Origin: an uncultured Eubacteriales bacterium
Lineage (GTDB): Bacteria > Bacillota > Clostridia > Peptostreptococcales > Anaerovoracaceae
Direction of reading: 5' to 3'
DNA: 64,000 nucleotides
Assembly (NCBI GenBank): GCA_902798745.1
Contig: CADBXM010000009.1
Coordinates: forward strand, 1-64,000
Part shown: in pieces, positions 16,899 to 26,675 of the stretch
Layout of the letters: every line of letters starts with the position of its first letter
Position numbering within the stretch: position 1 is the stretch's first letter
Position numbers and translations under genes: made by a program
Notes under the pieces: generated by a model
What the model saw: only the letters and a program-made list of their open reading frames with translations
Database searches by the model: none
Told to the model about the DNA's origin: nothing

Positions 16899-18284
16899 AT
16901 GACAAGAGGAGAGAGTTACAAAGAATCTTTATCAGGAAAGAAAGTATTGGTCGTAGGGCTGGGCAAGTCGGGCAGAGCAGCCGTTAAAGTGCTCGTCGAC
17001 GCCGGTGCTGATGTAAGCGTTCAAGATTCAGCTTCCGCGGACAAACTGGATACGGAGTTTTTGAAATATCTGGAAGGCTCAAATGTGGAGGCATATCTCG
17101 GGGAAAAGCCTGATGACATGTCTGAGTTCGATATGCTCGTAATGAGCCCGGGAGTGCCTTTGACACTTGACTTCATAGTTGAAGCTCAAAGTAAAGGAGC
17201 TGAGCTGATCGGTGAGCTTGAGCTTGCTTACAGGATAGGAAGGGCTTCTTTTGCTGCTATCACCGGGACCAACGGAAAGACTACCACAACGACACTAGTA
17301 GGAGAGATATTCAAGGCAGCGGGGCTTGAACCTGCAGTAGTCGGTAATATCGGCAATCCGGTGGTGACAGAGGCAGAGAACAGCTCTGATGAAGACTGGC
17401 TCGTTGCTGAGGTGAGTTCATTCCAGCTCGAGACTACGAAGTACTTCAGGCCGAAGGTCTCCGCTATACTCAATCTCACACCGGATCACCTCAACAGACA
17501 CGGTACTATGGAAGCATATGGTGCAGCAAAAGCAAGGATAGCTGCCAATCAGGATGAGACCGACTATCTTGTGATCAATATCGATGATGACAAGGCTTAC
17601 GCGCTGGGAAAAGACACTAAAGCAACACTGATCCCGTTCAGCAGACAAAGGACCCTTGAGAAAGGAGCTTTTCTCGATGGGGAGCGGATGATCGTGAAGG
17701 ACCTCAGTGGCGTGGAGCATTATATATGTGATAAAGGGGATCTCCGTATAATAGGAGACCATAATGTAGAAAATGTGCTCGCTGCTTCGGCTATATGCTT
17801 CTTCGCAGGCATCGAAGCTGATGTGATAGGCAAAGCAGTAAAAGAGTTCCCGGGCGTTGAGCACAGGATAGAGTACTGTGGCAGCCTGAATGATGTGGAC
17901 TACTATAACGACTCCAAAGGAACTAACGTAGATGCCGCTCTGATTGCGCTTAAAGCGTTGGAAAGCGGGATAGTTTTGATAGCGGGCGGAGACGGAAAGA
18001 GCCAGGACTTCACAGAGCTTGCGGATCGTCTGGATGGATGCGTAGAGGCTCTTGTGCTGCTCGGAAGAGATGCTCCGATCATAGAAGAAGCTGCCCGCAA
18101 AGCCGGATTCAGCAATATATACAATTGCAAAGATATGGAAGAATGCGTGCGTAAGGCATCAGAAATTGCAAGGCCGGGAGAGAAGGTGCTCCTGTCGCCT
18201 GCCTGCGCAAGCTGGGACATGTACGATAACTTCGAGCAGAGAGGAAGGCATTTCAAACAGTGCGTCAAAACGATGCTGAAGTAA
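16899..18284 (+). CDS. murD: MurD, UDP-N-acetylmuramoylalanine--D-glutamate ligase
   Basis: MurD adds D-glutamate to UDP-MurNAc-L-Ala with ATP in the cytoplasm. The 461-residue protein shows the N-terminal UDP-binding fold (VLVVGLGKSGRA), the ATP-binding GTNGKTTTTTL near residues 125-135, the NLTPDHLNRHG segment and the C-terminal YNDSKGTN and SPACASWDM motifs. Length and motifs are canonical. Its 3' end overlaps the ftsW start by 25 nt. Confidence 0.97.
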   Translation: MTRGESYKESLSGKKVLVVGLGKSGRAAVKVLVDAGADVSVQDSASADKLDTEFLKYLEGSNVEAYLGEKPDDMSEFDMLVMSPGVPLTLDFIVEAQSKGAELIGELELAYRIGRASFAAITGTNGKTTTTTLVGEIFKAAGLEPAVVGNIGNPVVTEAENSSDEDWLVAEVSSFQLETTKYFRPKVSAILNLTPDHLNRHGTMEAYGAAKARIAANQDETDYLVINIDDDKAYALGKDTKATLIPFSRQRTLEKGAFLDGERMIVKDLSGVEHYICDKGDLRIIGDHNVENVLAASAICFFAGIEADVIGKAVKEFPGVEHRIEYCGSLNDVDYYNDSKGTNVDAALIALKALESGIVLIAGGDGKSQDFTELADRLDGCVEALVLLGRDAPIIEEAARKAGFSNIYNCKDMEECVRKASEIARPGEKVLLSPACASWDMYDNFEQRGRHFKQCVKTMLK

Positions 18285-19507
18285 AAGTTAAAAAGGGAAG
18301 AGCTGAGAGAGCTGCGACCAGAAGAGCCATAAGACGTGAGAGACGTGGCGAGACTGCCAGAGCTGCCGCCAACGAGGCTAAGGACTTCGGAAGGGGGCTA
18401 AGCAGGGTGCTCAACAGGTACGACTTTATAGTCGTGTTGCTTGTTGTGCTGCTTTCTCTGTTTGGTATCGCAATGGTATTCAGCGCAGGATATTACCAGA
18501 CCATCAACTCGGCGGATCCGAATCCTACTTATTACCTATTCAGGCAGGCATTCTTTGTAGCGACAGGTTTTGTCATCATGGTGATAGTTGCCAATATCGA
18601 TTATCACATTTATATGAGATTCGCGAATATCATAATGATCATAAGCGTGGTAGTTCTCATACTCGTAATGGCAGTCGGATCATCTGCAAACAATGCGCAG
18701 AGGTGGATAGGCTTCGGTATCTTCAGAATCACTCCGAGCGAGTTCTGTAAGGTCGCAATGATAGTGTTCACATCGTGTTTCCTTGCGTCAGATCCCGACA
18801 ATATAAGGTCTGCAAAAGGACTTGGAGTGCTCTTTGCAGTTATGGCAGCGCACTTCATACTTATCATTTTGCAGCCTAATCTGTCGACAGCGATCGTAAT
18901 CGTGGCCATCATGGGAGCTATAATGCTCGTCGCGGGACTAAACATGCTGTTTCTTGCGCTTCCTGCGATCGCAGGTGTGCTCGGATATATGTACATTATG
19001 ACGGCACGAACGCCGGAACACTGGTACCAGAGGCTTTCAAGCTTTATGGATCCGTTCGCTGACAGACAGGGTGACGGATATCAGGTGACTCAGGGTCTAA
19101 TAGCCCTGGGAAATGGCGGACTCAAAGGATTGGGATTTGGCAGGAGCGTAGCAAAGAATCTATACCTTCCGGAGCCTCAGAACGACTTTATACTGGCAGT
19201 GCTCGGGGAGGAGCTGGGTTACATCGGATTCCTGGTATTAATGCTGGTTTACATCATACTGCTGTTCAGGCTGATAATGGTGGCTCTTAAAGCAAATGAC
19301 AGGCTGGGCTTTTATCTGGCGACCGGAGTCGCCGTGATGCTGGCACTGCAGGTGATAATAAATGTGGCAGTAGTTACTTCGTCCATGCCTGCTACGGGCA
19401 TCACGCTTCCGTTTATAAGCTACGGAGGTACGTCCATATGGGCGTTTATGATAGCCATAGGCATAGTATTGAATGTATCCAAAAAACGGGAGGGAAAGAA
19501 GCGATGA
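18260..19507 (+). CDS. ftsW: FtsW, septal peptidoglycan polymerase (SEDS family)
   Basis: SEDS glycosyltransferase that polymerises lipid II together with FtsI. The 415-residue protein has a long basic cytoplasmic N-terminus (about 50 residues rich in Arg/Ala) and about ten membrane segments. Family motifs NAQRWIGFG, FCKVAMIVF, QPNLSTAIV, QGLIALGNGG, EPQNDFILAVLGEELG and FISYGGTS are present. It starts with GTG inside the murD 3' end, with GAGGAAGG 11 nt upstream, and its stop overlaps the murG ATG as ATGA. RodA/SpoVE are paralogues; dcw location favours FtsW. Confidence 0.95.
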   Translation: MRQNDAEVKVKKGRAERAATRRAIRRERRGETARAAANEAKDFGRGLSRVLNRYDFIVVLLVVLLSLFGIAMVFSAGYYQTINSADPNPTYYLFRQAFFVATGFVIMVIVANIDYHIYMRFANIIMIISVVVLILVMAVGSSANNAQRWIGFGIFRITPSEFCKVAMIVFTSCFLASDPDNIRSAKGLGVLFAVMAAHFILIILQPNLSTAIVIVAIMGAIMLVAGLNMLFLALPAIAGVLGYMYIMTARTPEHWYQRLSSFMDPFADRQGDGYQVTQGLIALGNGGLKGLGFGRSVAKNLYLPEPQNDFILAVLGEELGYIGFLVLMLVYIILLFRLIMVALKANDRLGFYLATGVAVMLALQVIINVAVVTSSMPATGITLPFISYGGTSIWAFMIAIGIVLNVSKKREGKKR

Positions 19508-20613
19508 GGATAGTACTGACAGGCGGAGTTACAGGAGGACATATATACCCGGCTCTTGCCATAGCGGACAAATTCAAGGCTGAGGATCCTCTCTCCGAAT
19601 TTCTTTATATAGGAAGCGGTGAACCGCTCGAAAGGGATATAATCCCAGGTCACGGATATAAACTTGTAACAGTGGACTCCGATTGGTTTGACAGGAGCAA
19701 CCCCGTAAAACTGATAAAGACATCGCTGAGGACACTCGCGGGAAGAGGACAAGCGATACGAATAATGAAGCGTTTTAAGCCTGATGTGGTGATAAGCACT
19801 GGCAGCTACGTAAGCGTGCCGGTAGTTTTAGCTGCCGCAAAAATGGGAATACCGCTTTATCTTCACGAGCAGAACGGATTCCCGGGAGTTTCCAACAGGC
19901 TTGGAGCCAGATATGCCAGGACGGTGTTCCTGGGCTTTGAATCTGCCAGGGAATACTTCGGGGAAAACGGAAACATCAAATACAGCGGTAATCCTGTAAG
20001 AGAGGAATTCTCGGGCAGAAGCAGGGAAGAAGATCGAAAGGCTTTAGGGATCCCGGAGAAGGATCTGGTGATCATGGTATTCGGCGGGAGTCTCGGATCT
20101 GAAACGACAAACCGGATCGGAGAAGCTGTAGCGAGAGAATACGCGGACAAAGATGGATACACCGTCATATGGGGAACCGGCAAAGAATATTACGAATCCA
20201 TAAGCGAAAGATTCGAAAAGGAAGGATTCAAGCCTCGAAATGTGAGGATGAATGCGTTCATAAAGAATATGCCTGAGATACTCTCCGCATCTGATATATG
20301 CGTTAGCAGAAGCGGAGCGTTATCCACTGCAGAGACAACTATGGCAGGCAGGGCAGCTATTTTCATTCCTTCTCCGAACGTAACTGCAGATCACCAGTAT
20401 TACAACGCAAAAGCCGTTGCTGATGCCGGCGGCGCAGTGATAGTCAGAGAGGAAGATGATCCATATAAGACTGCAGGCAGAGTTCTCGGCATAGTTAAAG
20501 AACTCGATATGGACAGGGATGAAATCAGGAGAATGGAGGAGGCAAGCCTCAGTACCGCTCCGGTGGACGCTACCCGGATCATATATGATGAGATAATGCG
20601 CACATATAAATAG
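19504..20613 (+). CDS. murG: MurG, lipid II-forming N-acetylglucosamine transferase
   Basis: MurG adds GlcNAc to lipid I at the inner face of the membrane. The approximately 369-residue protein has the nucleotide-fold start LTGGVTGGHIYPALAIA, HEQNGFPGVSNR, GGSLGSETTN and the donor-binding SRSGALSTAETTMAGRAAIFIPSP. The start is the ATG at 19504 that overlaps the ftsW stop by four bases; an earlier in-frame ATG at 19438 would lie deep within ftsW and gives residues not seen in the family. Confidence 0.97.
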   Translation: MRIVLTGGVTGGHIYPALAIADKFKAEDPLSEFLYIGSGEPLERDIIPGHGYKLVTVDSDWFDRSNPVKLIKTSLRTLAGRGQAIRIMKRFKPDVVISTGSYVSVPVVLAAAKMGIPLYLHEQNGFPGVSNRLGARYARTVFLGFESAREYFGENGNIKYSGNPVREEFSGRSREEDRKALGIPEKDLVIMVFGGSLGSETTNRIGEAVAREYADKDGYTVIWGTGKEYYESISERFEKEGFKPRNVRMNAFIKNMPEILSASDICVSRSGALSTAETTMAGRAAIFIPSPNVTADHQYYNAKAVADAGGAVIVREEDDPYKTAGRVLGIVKELDMDRDEIRRMEEASLSTAPVDATRIIYDEIMRTYK

Positions 20614-20617
20614 TATA

Positions 20618-21640
20618 TTGGAAGAGAACAAAAAGACACTGATCAATAATATCGAAGAGACCGCGGAGACGGAAGAGCAGGCAGCTGCTATAGAGCTTAC
20701 CGATACGCTTGAAGCGCCTGAAACCGATGAGACAGCCCGGGAAAACGTTCCGGAAGAAAGTGAGACCGAAGACAGGCCGACCGGAGAAGATGATCTTGAA
20801 GATGAAGCAACGGATACTGACAAAGAATCCAAGCAATACGGACTCCCGGCCGATCATCCCGAGATGGGAGAGCTTCGCGAGCGGATAGAGAAGCGCAAGA
20901 AGGAAAAGAAAAAGAAACAGAGACATTTCAGGACTTGGGTCTATGTAACTGCCTTCGCATTCATGGCGCTGGTCTTTGGGTTCTTTTTTTCCATATCCGG
21001 CTTTTTCACTGTTGATTCAATAGAGGTGGAGGGAAACGAACACTACACTTACGAAGAGATACTGAATATATCTCACGCTGTACCGGGGCGTAATCTTATT
21101 TACAACACGAACAAGAAAGAGATCGTATCTTATCTCGAACAGAATCCATATATAAAGTCGGCCGAAGTAAGGAGAAAACTGCCTTCGACCATAGTGATAG
21201 TCGTCAAAGAGCGAAAGGAAAGGATGGCTTTCATGTATGACGGAGACTATCTCGTTATGGACGGAGGAGGGATACTTCTCAGAAAGACCCGAAATCGCCC
21301 TCAGACTACTCTGGTGGAAGGTTTGATAGTCAACAAGATCAAGCTCGGCGAAAAAATAGGGACGGAAGACAAGGACAAGACCAATAAAGCGATCAACCTG
21401 ATAAAGAGTACTTCCGCAGCGGATCTGTACTTTGTGAAGCTGGATGTATCCGATATAAAAAGGGTAAAGGCATATATTTACGACAATCTGCTTGTGAGGG
21501 CAGATTACGACACACTGATGACCAACATCAACAACGGGCACCTCCATCAGGTAGTTGAAAGTCTGTTCAAAGACGGCATCAAAAGGGGAACGATCACATT
21601 CGAAGAGGATGGCTCGGCGTCATTTATGCCTATAATCTAG
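20618..21640 (+). CDS. ftsQ: FtsQ/DivIB-type division protein with POTRA domain
   Basis: A bitopic divisome protein: an acidic Glu/Thr-rich cytoplasmic region (1-85), a Lys/Arg stretch, one membrane segment at about 106-128, then a POTRA domain beginning VDSIEVEGNEHYTYEEIL and a beta domain. FtsQ/DivIB links FtsL/DivIC to the FtsWI synthase. The start is a TTG four bases after the murG stop with no clear ribosome binding site, so translation probably relies on coupling to murG. The acidic N-terminal tail is long, as in many Firmicutes DivIB proteins. Confidence 0.88.
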   Translation: MEENKKTLINNIEETAETEEQAAAIELTDTLEAPETDETARENVPEESETEDRPTGEDDLEDEATDTDKESKQYGLPADHPEMGELRERIEKRKKEKKKKQRHFRTWVYVTAFAFMALVFGFFFSISGFFTVDSIEVEGNEHYTYEEILNISHAVPGRNLIYNTNKKEIVSYLEQNPYIKSAEVRRKLPSTIVIVVKERKERMAFMYDGDYLVMDGGGILLRKTRNRPQTTLVEGLIVNKIKLGEKIGTEDKDKTNKAINLIKSTSAADLYFVKLDVSDIKRVKAYIYDNLLVRADYDTLMTNINNGHLHQVVESLFKDGIKRGTITFEEDGSASFMPII

Positions 21641-21800
21641 ACACAACACAAAGCCAAGTAGTTTACAAGTAATTGTGTCTCGTAAAGCAAATAGCCCCTA
21701 AATATTGTGTTTTTTGTTGAAAAACTAATGCAATAAGAGTTTTGTTGTGTTACTATAACTATATATTTTTATGAGTATCTTAATTTGAGGAGGACTAACT
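21641..21800 (+). promoter_or_regulatory. ftsZ upstream region
   Basis: A 160-nt AT-rich gap. The most plausible -10 elements are TATAAC or TATATT at about 21754-21768; no convincing -35 is visible. GAGGAGG at 21787-21793 is a near-perfect ribosome binding site, the strongest in the cluster, in keeping with high FtsZ output. No terminator separates ftsQ from ftsZ. Confidence 0.4.
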
Positions 21801-22955
21801 ATGGAATTCGTTTCCGATTTTGTATCAGGAACAGAAAATGCCGCGATCATTAAAGTCATCGGTGTAGGCGGCGGCGGATGCAACGCTATCAACAGGATGG
21901 TGGATTCCGGCCTTCAGGGTGTGACTTTCATCGGCGTAAATACAGACAGACAGGCTTTGTCCAAATGTAAGGCAGAGATCAAGATCCAGCTTGGCGAGAA
22001 GACTTCAGGCGGAAGGGGCGCCGGAGCTAATCCTGAGATCGGACAGAAGGCGGCTGAGGAGACTATCGATGAGATAGTTGCACTTATTCAGGATGCCGAT
22101 ATGGTATTCATTACCGCAGGAATGGGCGGTGGCACAGGAACAGGAGCTTCTCCTATCATCGCCAAAGCTTCGATGGACTGCGGAGCTCTTACTGTTGCTG
22201 TAGTGACCAAGCCTTTCACATTCGAGGGCAAGAAGAGATGGAACCGTGCTGCAAAGGGCATACAGTATCTGTCCAACTTTGTAGATTCTCTTGTTATTAT
22301 CCCTAATGACAGGCTCATCGATACCAGCGAAAAGAATACTTCAATGCTTGAAGCATTCGCGATGGCTGATGATGTTCTCAGACAGGGCGTTCAGGGCATC
22401 TCCGATCTTATCAGTGAATACGGTCTTGTAAACGTTGACTTCGCAGATGTCAGGACAGTAATGGAAGGCCGTGGAGTGGCTCACATGGGTGTTGGCCAGG
22501 GAGAAGGCGAGGACAAGATCGAGCAGGCTATACAGACAGCTGTTCACAGCCCACTCCTCGAGACTTCTATCACAGGCGCCAAGTCCATATTGCTTTATGT
22601 TACGGGCGGATATGACATGGGCATGCTCGATATCAATACGATAGCTGACAGAGTACAGTCTGAGGCTGACGCTGATGCCAACATAATCTTCGGAGCAACT
22701 ATCAGCGAAGAGATGACCGATAAGATCTCAGTTACTATCATCGCTACTGACTTCGGCAACAAAGAAACCATTGATGGCATCACTCTTACTACTCCTTCAA
22801 AGGATAGAGAAAGAGACACACTCGTAACAGCCAAGAGGATCACTGTTGATGGTCTTGATGCAGTAGAGGTCGAGCTTGATCAGCTCATCGATGACACTGA
22901 GACGATCGCTCCGGGCGAATCGACAGAATTCGATATTCCGGAGTTCCTTAAATAA
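21801..22955 (+). CDS. ftsZ: FtsZ, tubulin-like division GTPase
   Basis: FtsZ polymerises into the cytokinetic ring. The 384-residue protein contains [13 protein letters not shown], the GTP-binding tubulin signature GGGTGTG near residues 109-115, and the T7-loop [11 protein letters not shown]. The GTPase core ends near 320; the C-terminus ends in an acidic tail with FDIPEFLK, a recognisable C-terminal peptide for binding FtsA, SepF or ZapA partners. ftsA is not upstream, so a different membrane tether (commonly SepF in Clostridia) is expected elsewhere. Confidence 0.98.
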   Translation: MEFVSDFVSGTENAAIIKVIGVGGGGCNAINRMVDSGLQGVTFIGVNTDRQALSKCKAEIKIQLGEKTSGGRGAGANPEIGQKAAEETIDEIVALIQDADMVFITAGMGGGTGTGASPIIAKASMDCGALTVAVVTKPFTFEGKKRWNRAAKGIQYLSNFVDSLVIIPNDRLIDTSEKNTSMLEAFAMADDVLRQGVQGISDLISEYGLVNVDFADVRTVMEGRGVAHMGVGQGEGEDKIEQAIQTAVHSPLLETSITGAKSILLYVTGGYDMGMLDINTIADRVQSEADADANIIFGATISEEMTDKISVTIIATDFGNKETIDGITLTTPSKDRERDTLVTAKRITVDGLDAVEVELDQLIDDTETIAPGESTEFDIPEFLK

Positions 22956-22978
22956 CATATAGAGTGGCTTAACAAGCA

Positions 22979-23776
22979 ATGCTGACAAAGATCACATCAG
23001 CTGACAACAGCAGAGTCAAACTCGTCAGAAAGCTCTCAACACGTAAAGGCAGGCTGGAAGAGCATGCCTTTACTGCAGAGGGGAAAAATCTGGTAGAGGA
23101 GATCCTCGAAAAAGGTATCAGGCCACGCTTTATTCTCGTATCGGATAAACGCAGCGATGACGACATACTCAAAGAGGCCATTCAGTCGGATGACATAATG
23201 GTATGTGAGCTTCCTGAGAAGATCTTCGCAAAGCTTACTGATGCCGAGCATGGGATCGGTATGCTGGCTGTGGTGGATGTTACCGATCCAGGATACGCAT
23301 CCATCGAAAAGCTCGGTGCCGACGATAACATCCTGGTACTTGATAGGATACAGGATCCGGGCAATATGGGAACACTCATAAGGACTGCCGTTGCGGCCGG
23401 GTACAAAGCAATAGTAGCTACTAAGGGCACGGCGGATGTTTATTCCACGAAGGTGTTACGAGCTACTGTTGGTACGGTGTTTGAGATACCGATCGTATAT
23501 GTGGGCGATCATGAAGAGTTAAGATCGATCCTCACAAAGACCGGCAAACGCGTGGTCGTAACGGAAGTGGAAGGGGGAGTTCCTTACTACGAAGAGGATA
23601 TCTCAAAAGGCGTTGCGCTCGTAATAGGTAACGAAGGCGCCGGAGTTTCAGACGAGCTGAAGAGCATGGCAGATGTAAGAGTGACTCTTCCAATGAAAGG
23701 GCATATCGAGTCGCTCAACGCAGCAGTTGCAGCCGCAATATTAATGTATGAATCAGTGAGAGATCAGAAGGGGTAA
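22979..23776 (+). CDS. TrmH-family (SpoU) RNA 2'-O-methyltransferase
   Basis: A 265-residue SPOUT methyltransferase. The N-terminal substrate-binding domain (about 1-100) is followed by the knotted SAM-binding domain with motifs LDRIQDPGNMGTLIRTA, ALVIGNEGAGVSDEL and LPMKGHIESLNAAVAAAILMYE. It methylates ribose in rRNA or tRNA; the RlmB/TsnR-like arrangement suggests 23S rRNA, but the target is not decidable. It lies 23 nt after ftsZ with no evident ribosome binding site and 3 nt before zapA. Confidence 0.9.
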   Translation: MLTKITSADNSRVKLVRKLSTRKGRLEEHAFTAEGKNLVEEILEKGIRPRFILVSDKRSDDDILKEAIQSDDIMVCELPEKIFAKLTDAEHGIGMLAVVDVTDPGYASIEKLGADDNILVLDRIQDPGNMGTLIRTAVAAGYKAIVATKGTADVYSTKVLRATVGTVFEIPIVYVGDHEELRSILTKTGKRVVVTEVEGGVPYYEEDISKGVALVIGNEGAGVSDELKSMADVRVTLPMKGHIESLNAAVAAAILMYESVRDQKG

Positions 23777-23779
23777 GAT

Positions 23780-24265
23780 ATGGAAAAGAACAGAGCAGAT
23801 GTTGTGATCTGCGGAGCGAATTATGTGCTCTCGAGCGAGAAGAGCGAAGAGCGCATCAAAGAAATAGCTAAGATGGTCGATGAGGAAATCAGGACCGTAA
23901 GCAAGGCTCTCAACTCGAACCCGAATTACAGAGCGGCAGTTCTTGCATCGCTTAATATTGCCGAGAAGCTTATGGAGCAGAGTGATATGACACTCAAGCT
24001 GCAGACTGAAAACTACCAGCTCGACAACGATGTCAAACACTACATCCAGATGTGGGAACAGACTAAGAAACAGGTGACCGATCTTAAAGAGAAGATGTCA
24101 TCAGAAGCGGGAAAGCAGAGCCAGAACTCTGAAGAGCAAAAGAAACTTCAGGAAAAACTGGTCGAGATGGAAAACGCTTACTTCGACCTTCAGATGGAAA
24201 ACGTCAATCTCAAGAATGAACTTAAGTCCATGAAGAGACTGAATACTTCAGAAGATGAATTCTAA
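23780..24265 (+). CDS. zapA: ZapA, FtsZ-ring-associated protein
   Basis: ZapA bundles FtsZ filaments. The 161-residue protein starts with the ZapA globular domain (about 10-75: VVICGANYVLSSEKSEERIKEIAKMV, then ASLNIAEKLM) followed by a long coiled coil to the end. The coiled coil is longer than in classical ZapA proteins. It follows the methyltransferase by 3 nt with GGGG ahead of the ATG, and overlaps mutS2 by 11 nt. The zapA-mutS2 pairing is common in Firmicutes. Confidence 0.92.
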   Translation: MEKNRADVVICGANYVLSSEKSEERIKEIAKMVDEEIRTVSKALNSNPNYRAAVLASLNIAEKLMEQSDMTLKLQTENYQLDNDVKHYIQMWEQTKKQVTDLKEKMSSEAGKQSQNSEEQKKLQEKLVEMENAYFDLQMENVNLKNELKSMKRLNTSEDEF

Positions 24266-26654
24266 GATACTCACACTCCTCGAATTCGGCAAAATACTGG
24301 ACATGCTTGCAGAGCAGGCCGGATCATCGCTCACAAGAGAGCGTATCAAGGAGATCGGGCCTCTGACCAACAGACGCATGATACAGGATGCACAGGCGGA
24401 AACCACGGAAGCGGTTTCCGTTATTCTGTCTAAAGGGAATATTCCCATAGGCGAGATCGGAGATATCACGGATATCCTGGGCCTGGCGAAGAAGGGAAGA
24501 TGTCTCACTATGAGAGAGCTCCTGAGAGTCAGGGCAAGCATCGCTTCTTCAAGGCAGGTGAAGGCATTTCTCTCAAGCGACATGCCTGAAGGACTAAAGG
24601 TGATCCCCGAGATCGTCTCTCTTTTGGAGCCCGTAACTAAGCTCGAGAGTGATATCAATGCCGCGATAATCAGCGAGGACGAAATGGCTGACAGCGCGTC
24701 ACCGGCTCTCAAGAATATAAGGCGCGAGAAAAGCAGCAAAAACGCCATGATCAGGTCGCGTCTCAGTAAGATGGTAAACTCCGGATCGGCGAAGACACAT
24801 CTCTCTGATGCCATAGTCACTATGCGAAATGGCCGTTATGTGATACCAGTCAAGAGGGAATACATAAATCTTTTCCCGGGCATGGTGCACGATCAGTCAT
24901 CCACGGGAGCGACGCTCTTTGTTGAGCCTCAGGCTGTTGTCAATCTGAACAACGAACTAAAGCAGCTTGAGATAGAGGAACAGGCAGAGATCACAAGGAT
25001 ACTGGAGGCCTTCAGCAGCCGTGTAGGAGAACATGCGCAAACTCTCGCTAATGATCAGAAACTGCTAACAGACTTGGATCTTATAAGCGCAAAGGGGAAA
25101 CTTTCGCTTGATATGGACGGTAGAGAGCCGTCTCTGAATGACGAATACAAGATAGATTTGAAGATGGGGCGTCACCCGCTGATACCTCATGATAAAGTTG
25201 TCCCTATCAATGTCGAGATAGGGTATGACTTCACCACACTGCTTATCACAGGGCCTAATACAGGCGGTAAGACGGTCACTCTGAAGACGATCGGTTTGCT
25301 GTGCCTCATGGCTCAGTCGGGACTCCATATTCCGGCTGATGAAACGAGTTGCATGCCGGTCCTCAGGGATATATTCGCGGATATAGGCGATGAACAGAGC
25401 ATAGAACAAAGCCTTTCGACATTCTCGTCTCATATGAAGAATATCATCGGGATATTCGAAGCCGCGGGAGAGGGTTGTCTGGTGCTTTTGGATGAGCTTG
25501 GAGCCGGAACAGACCCTCTGGAAGGAGCAGCCCTTGCAGTGGCAGAGCTTGAGCGACTCAAAGAAAACGGAGCGCTCGTGGCTGCTACCACGCATTACAC
25601 CGAGCTCAAGAAATATGCTCTTTCCACTCCGGGAGTGGAGAATGCTTCCATGGAGTTCGATGTTGAGACTTTGTCGCCTACATACAGACTCAGAGTTGGC
25701 CTTCCGGGCAAATCTAATGCCTTTGAGATATCCGAAAAGCTCGGCCTTGATAAAAGCATCATCGAAAGAGCTGCAGAGTTGATGGGAGAGGAACAGCTCG
25801 AATTTGAGGCGGCTGTTTCAAGAGTGGAGGCCGATCAGGCTATGGCGGAAGCTAAGCTCGCAGAGGCGGGTAAAGAGCGGGAAGCTGCCAGAGAGCAGCT
25901 TTCAGAGGCTGAGAAAGAGCTCGTAAAGGCCAGAGAAGAAGCCGCGAAAATAATCGAAGAAGCAAGGTCGAAGGCAGGCACGATGCTTAGAGATGCGGAG
26001 ACCACTATCGATGAGATAACAGCCGATCTTAAGAGCATCAAAAACAGAAACTACAATGACGGACATGTGGCAGGCGGTGCTGCCGACAGCAGAAGACGCC
26101 TCAGAGAAGCCGGGAAGGAGATCAATAAGACAAAGACTCCGAAGCCACAAACCAGGCAGACCGGCAAAGCGGTAGATCCGGAAGATATAGTTGTCGGAAT
26201 GAGAGTAAAACACACAGGACTCGATCAGACCGGAGATGTGGAAAGCCTGCCGGATGCCAAAGGAAATCTCAGGATCCGTCTTGGCTCCATCAGGATGGAT
26301 GCGAATATAAAAGATCTGGTATTAGCTGAATCCGAATCAAAGGGAAATAAAGAAAAGAACAGGTCCAAATACGGTAATCTCTCAATGGGAAAGGCAAAGA
26401 CTGTAAGCCCTGAGATCAACCTTATAGGTATGAATCTCGACGACGCGATAGACAGGATGAACAAATACATCGATGACGCGTTCCTCGCAGGTCTCAAGAC
26501 CGTGCATATCATTCATGGGAGAGGATCGGGAACACTACGCAAGGGCCTCAGGAATGAGCTCAGACATAATAAACACGTTGAATCATATAGATCCGCCCCA
26601 TACAATGAGGGAGGAGAGGGCTGCACTGTAGCCACGCTGGTAGAGAAAAACTGA
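24255..26654 (+). CDS. mutS2: MutS2, ATPase with C-terminal Smr domain
   Basis: MutS2 binds branched DNA to limit recombination; in Bacillus it also splits collided ribosomes. The 799-residue protein has the MutS core and clamp, Walker A GPNTGGKTVT near 331-340, Walker B VLLDELGAGTDP, a long Ala/Glu-rich coiled coil (about 515-600) and a C-terminal Smr domain (about 717-799) with HGRGSGTLR. The usual LDLRG motif at the Smr start is replaced by INLIG, removing the Asp and Arg tied to nuclease activity. It is translationally coupled to zapA. Confidence 0.93.
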   Translation: MNSKILTLLEFGKILDMLAEQAGSSLTRERIKEIGPLTNRRMIQDAQAETTEAVSVILSKGNIPIGEIGDITDILGLAKKGRCLTMRELLRVRASIASSRQVKAFLSSDMPEGLKVIPEIVSLLEPVTKLESDINAAIISEDEMADSASPALKNIRREKSSKNAMIRSRLSKMVNSGSAKTHLSDAIVTMRNGRYVIPVKREYINLFPGMVHDQSSTGATLFVEPQAVVNLNNELKQLEIEEQAEITRILEAFSSRVGEHAQTLANDQKLLTDLDLISAKGKLSLDMDGREPSLNDEYKIDLKMGRHPLIPHDKVVPINVEIGYDFTTLLITGPNTGGKTVTLKTIGLLCLMAQSGLHIPADETSCMPVLRDIFADIGDEQSIEQSLSTFSSHMKNIIGIFEAAGEGCLVLLDELGAGTDPLEGAALAVAELERLKENGALVAATTHYTELKKYALSTPGVENASMEFDVETLSPTYRLRVGLPGKSNAFEISEKLGLDKSIIERAAELMGEEQLEFEAAVSRVEADQAMAEAKLAEAGKEREAAREQLSEAEKELVKAREEAAKIIEEARSKAGTMLRDAETTIDEITADLKSIKNRNYNDGHVAGGAADSRRRLREAGKEINKTKTPKPQTRQTGKAVDPEDIVVGMRVKHTGLDQTGDVESLPDAKGNLRIRLGSIRMDANIKDLVLAESESKGNKEKNRSKYGNLSMGKAKTVSPEINLIGMNLDDAIDRMNKYIDDAFLAGLKTVHIIHGRGSGTLRKGLRNELRHNKHVESYRSAPYNEGGEGCTVATLVEKN

Positions 26655-26675
26655 CATTAGCGATAAGGACCGAAA

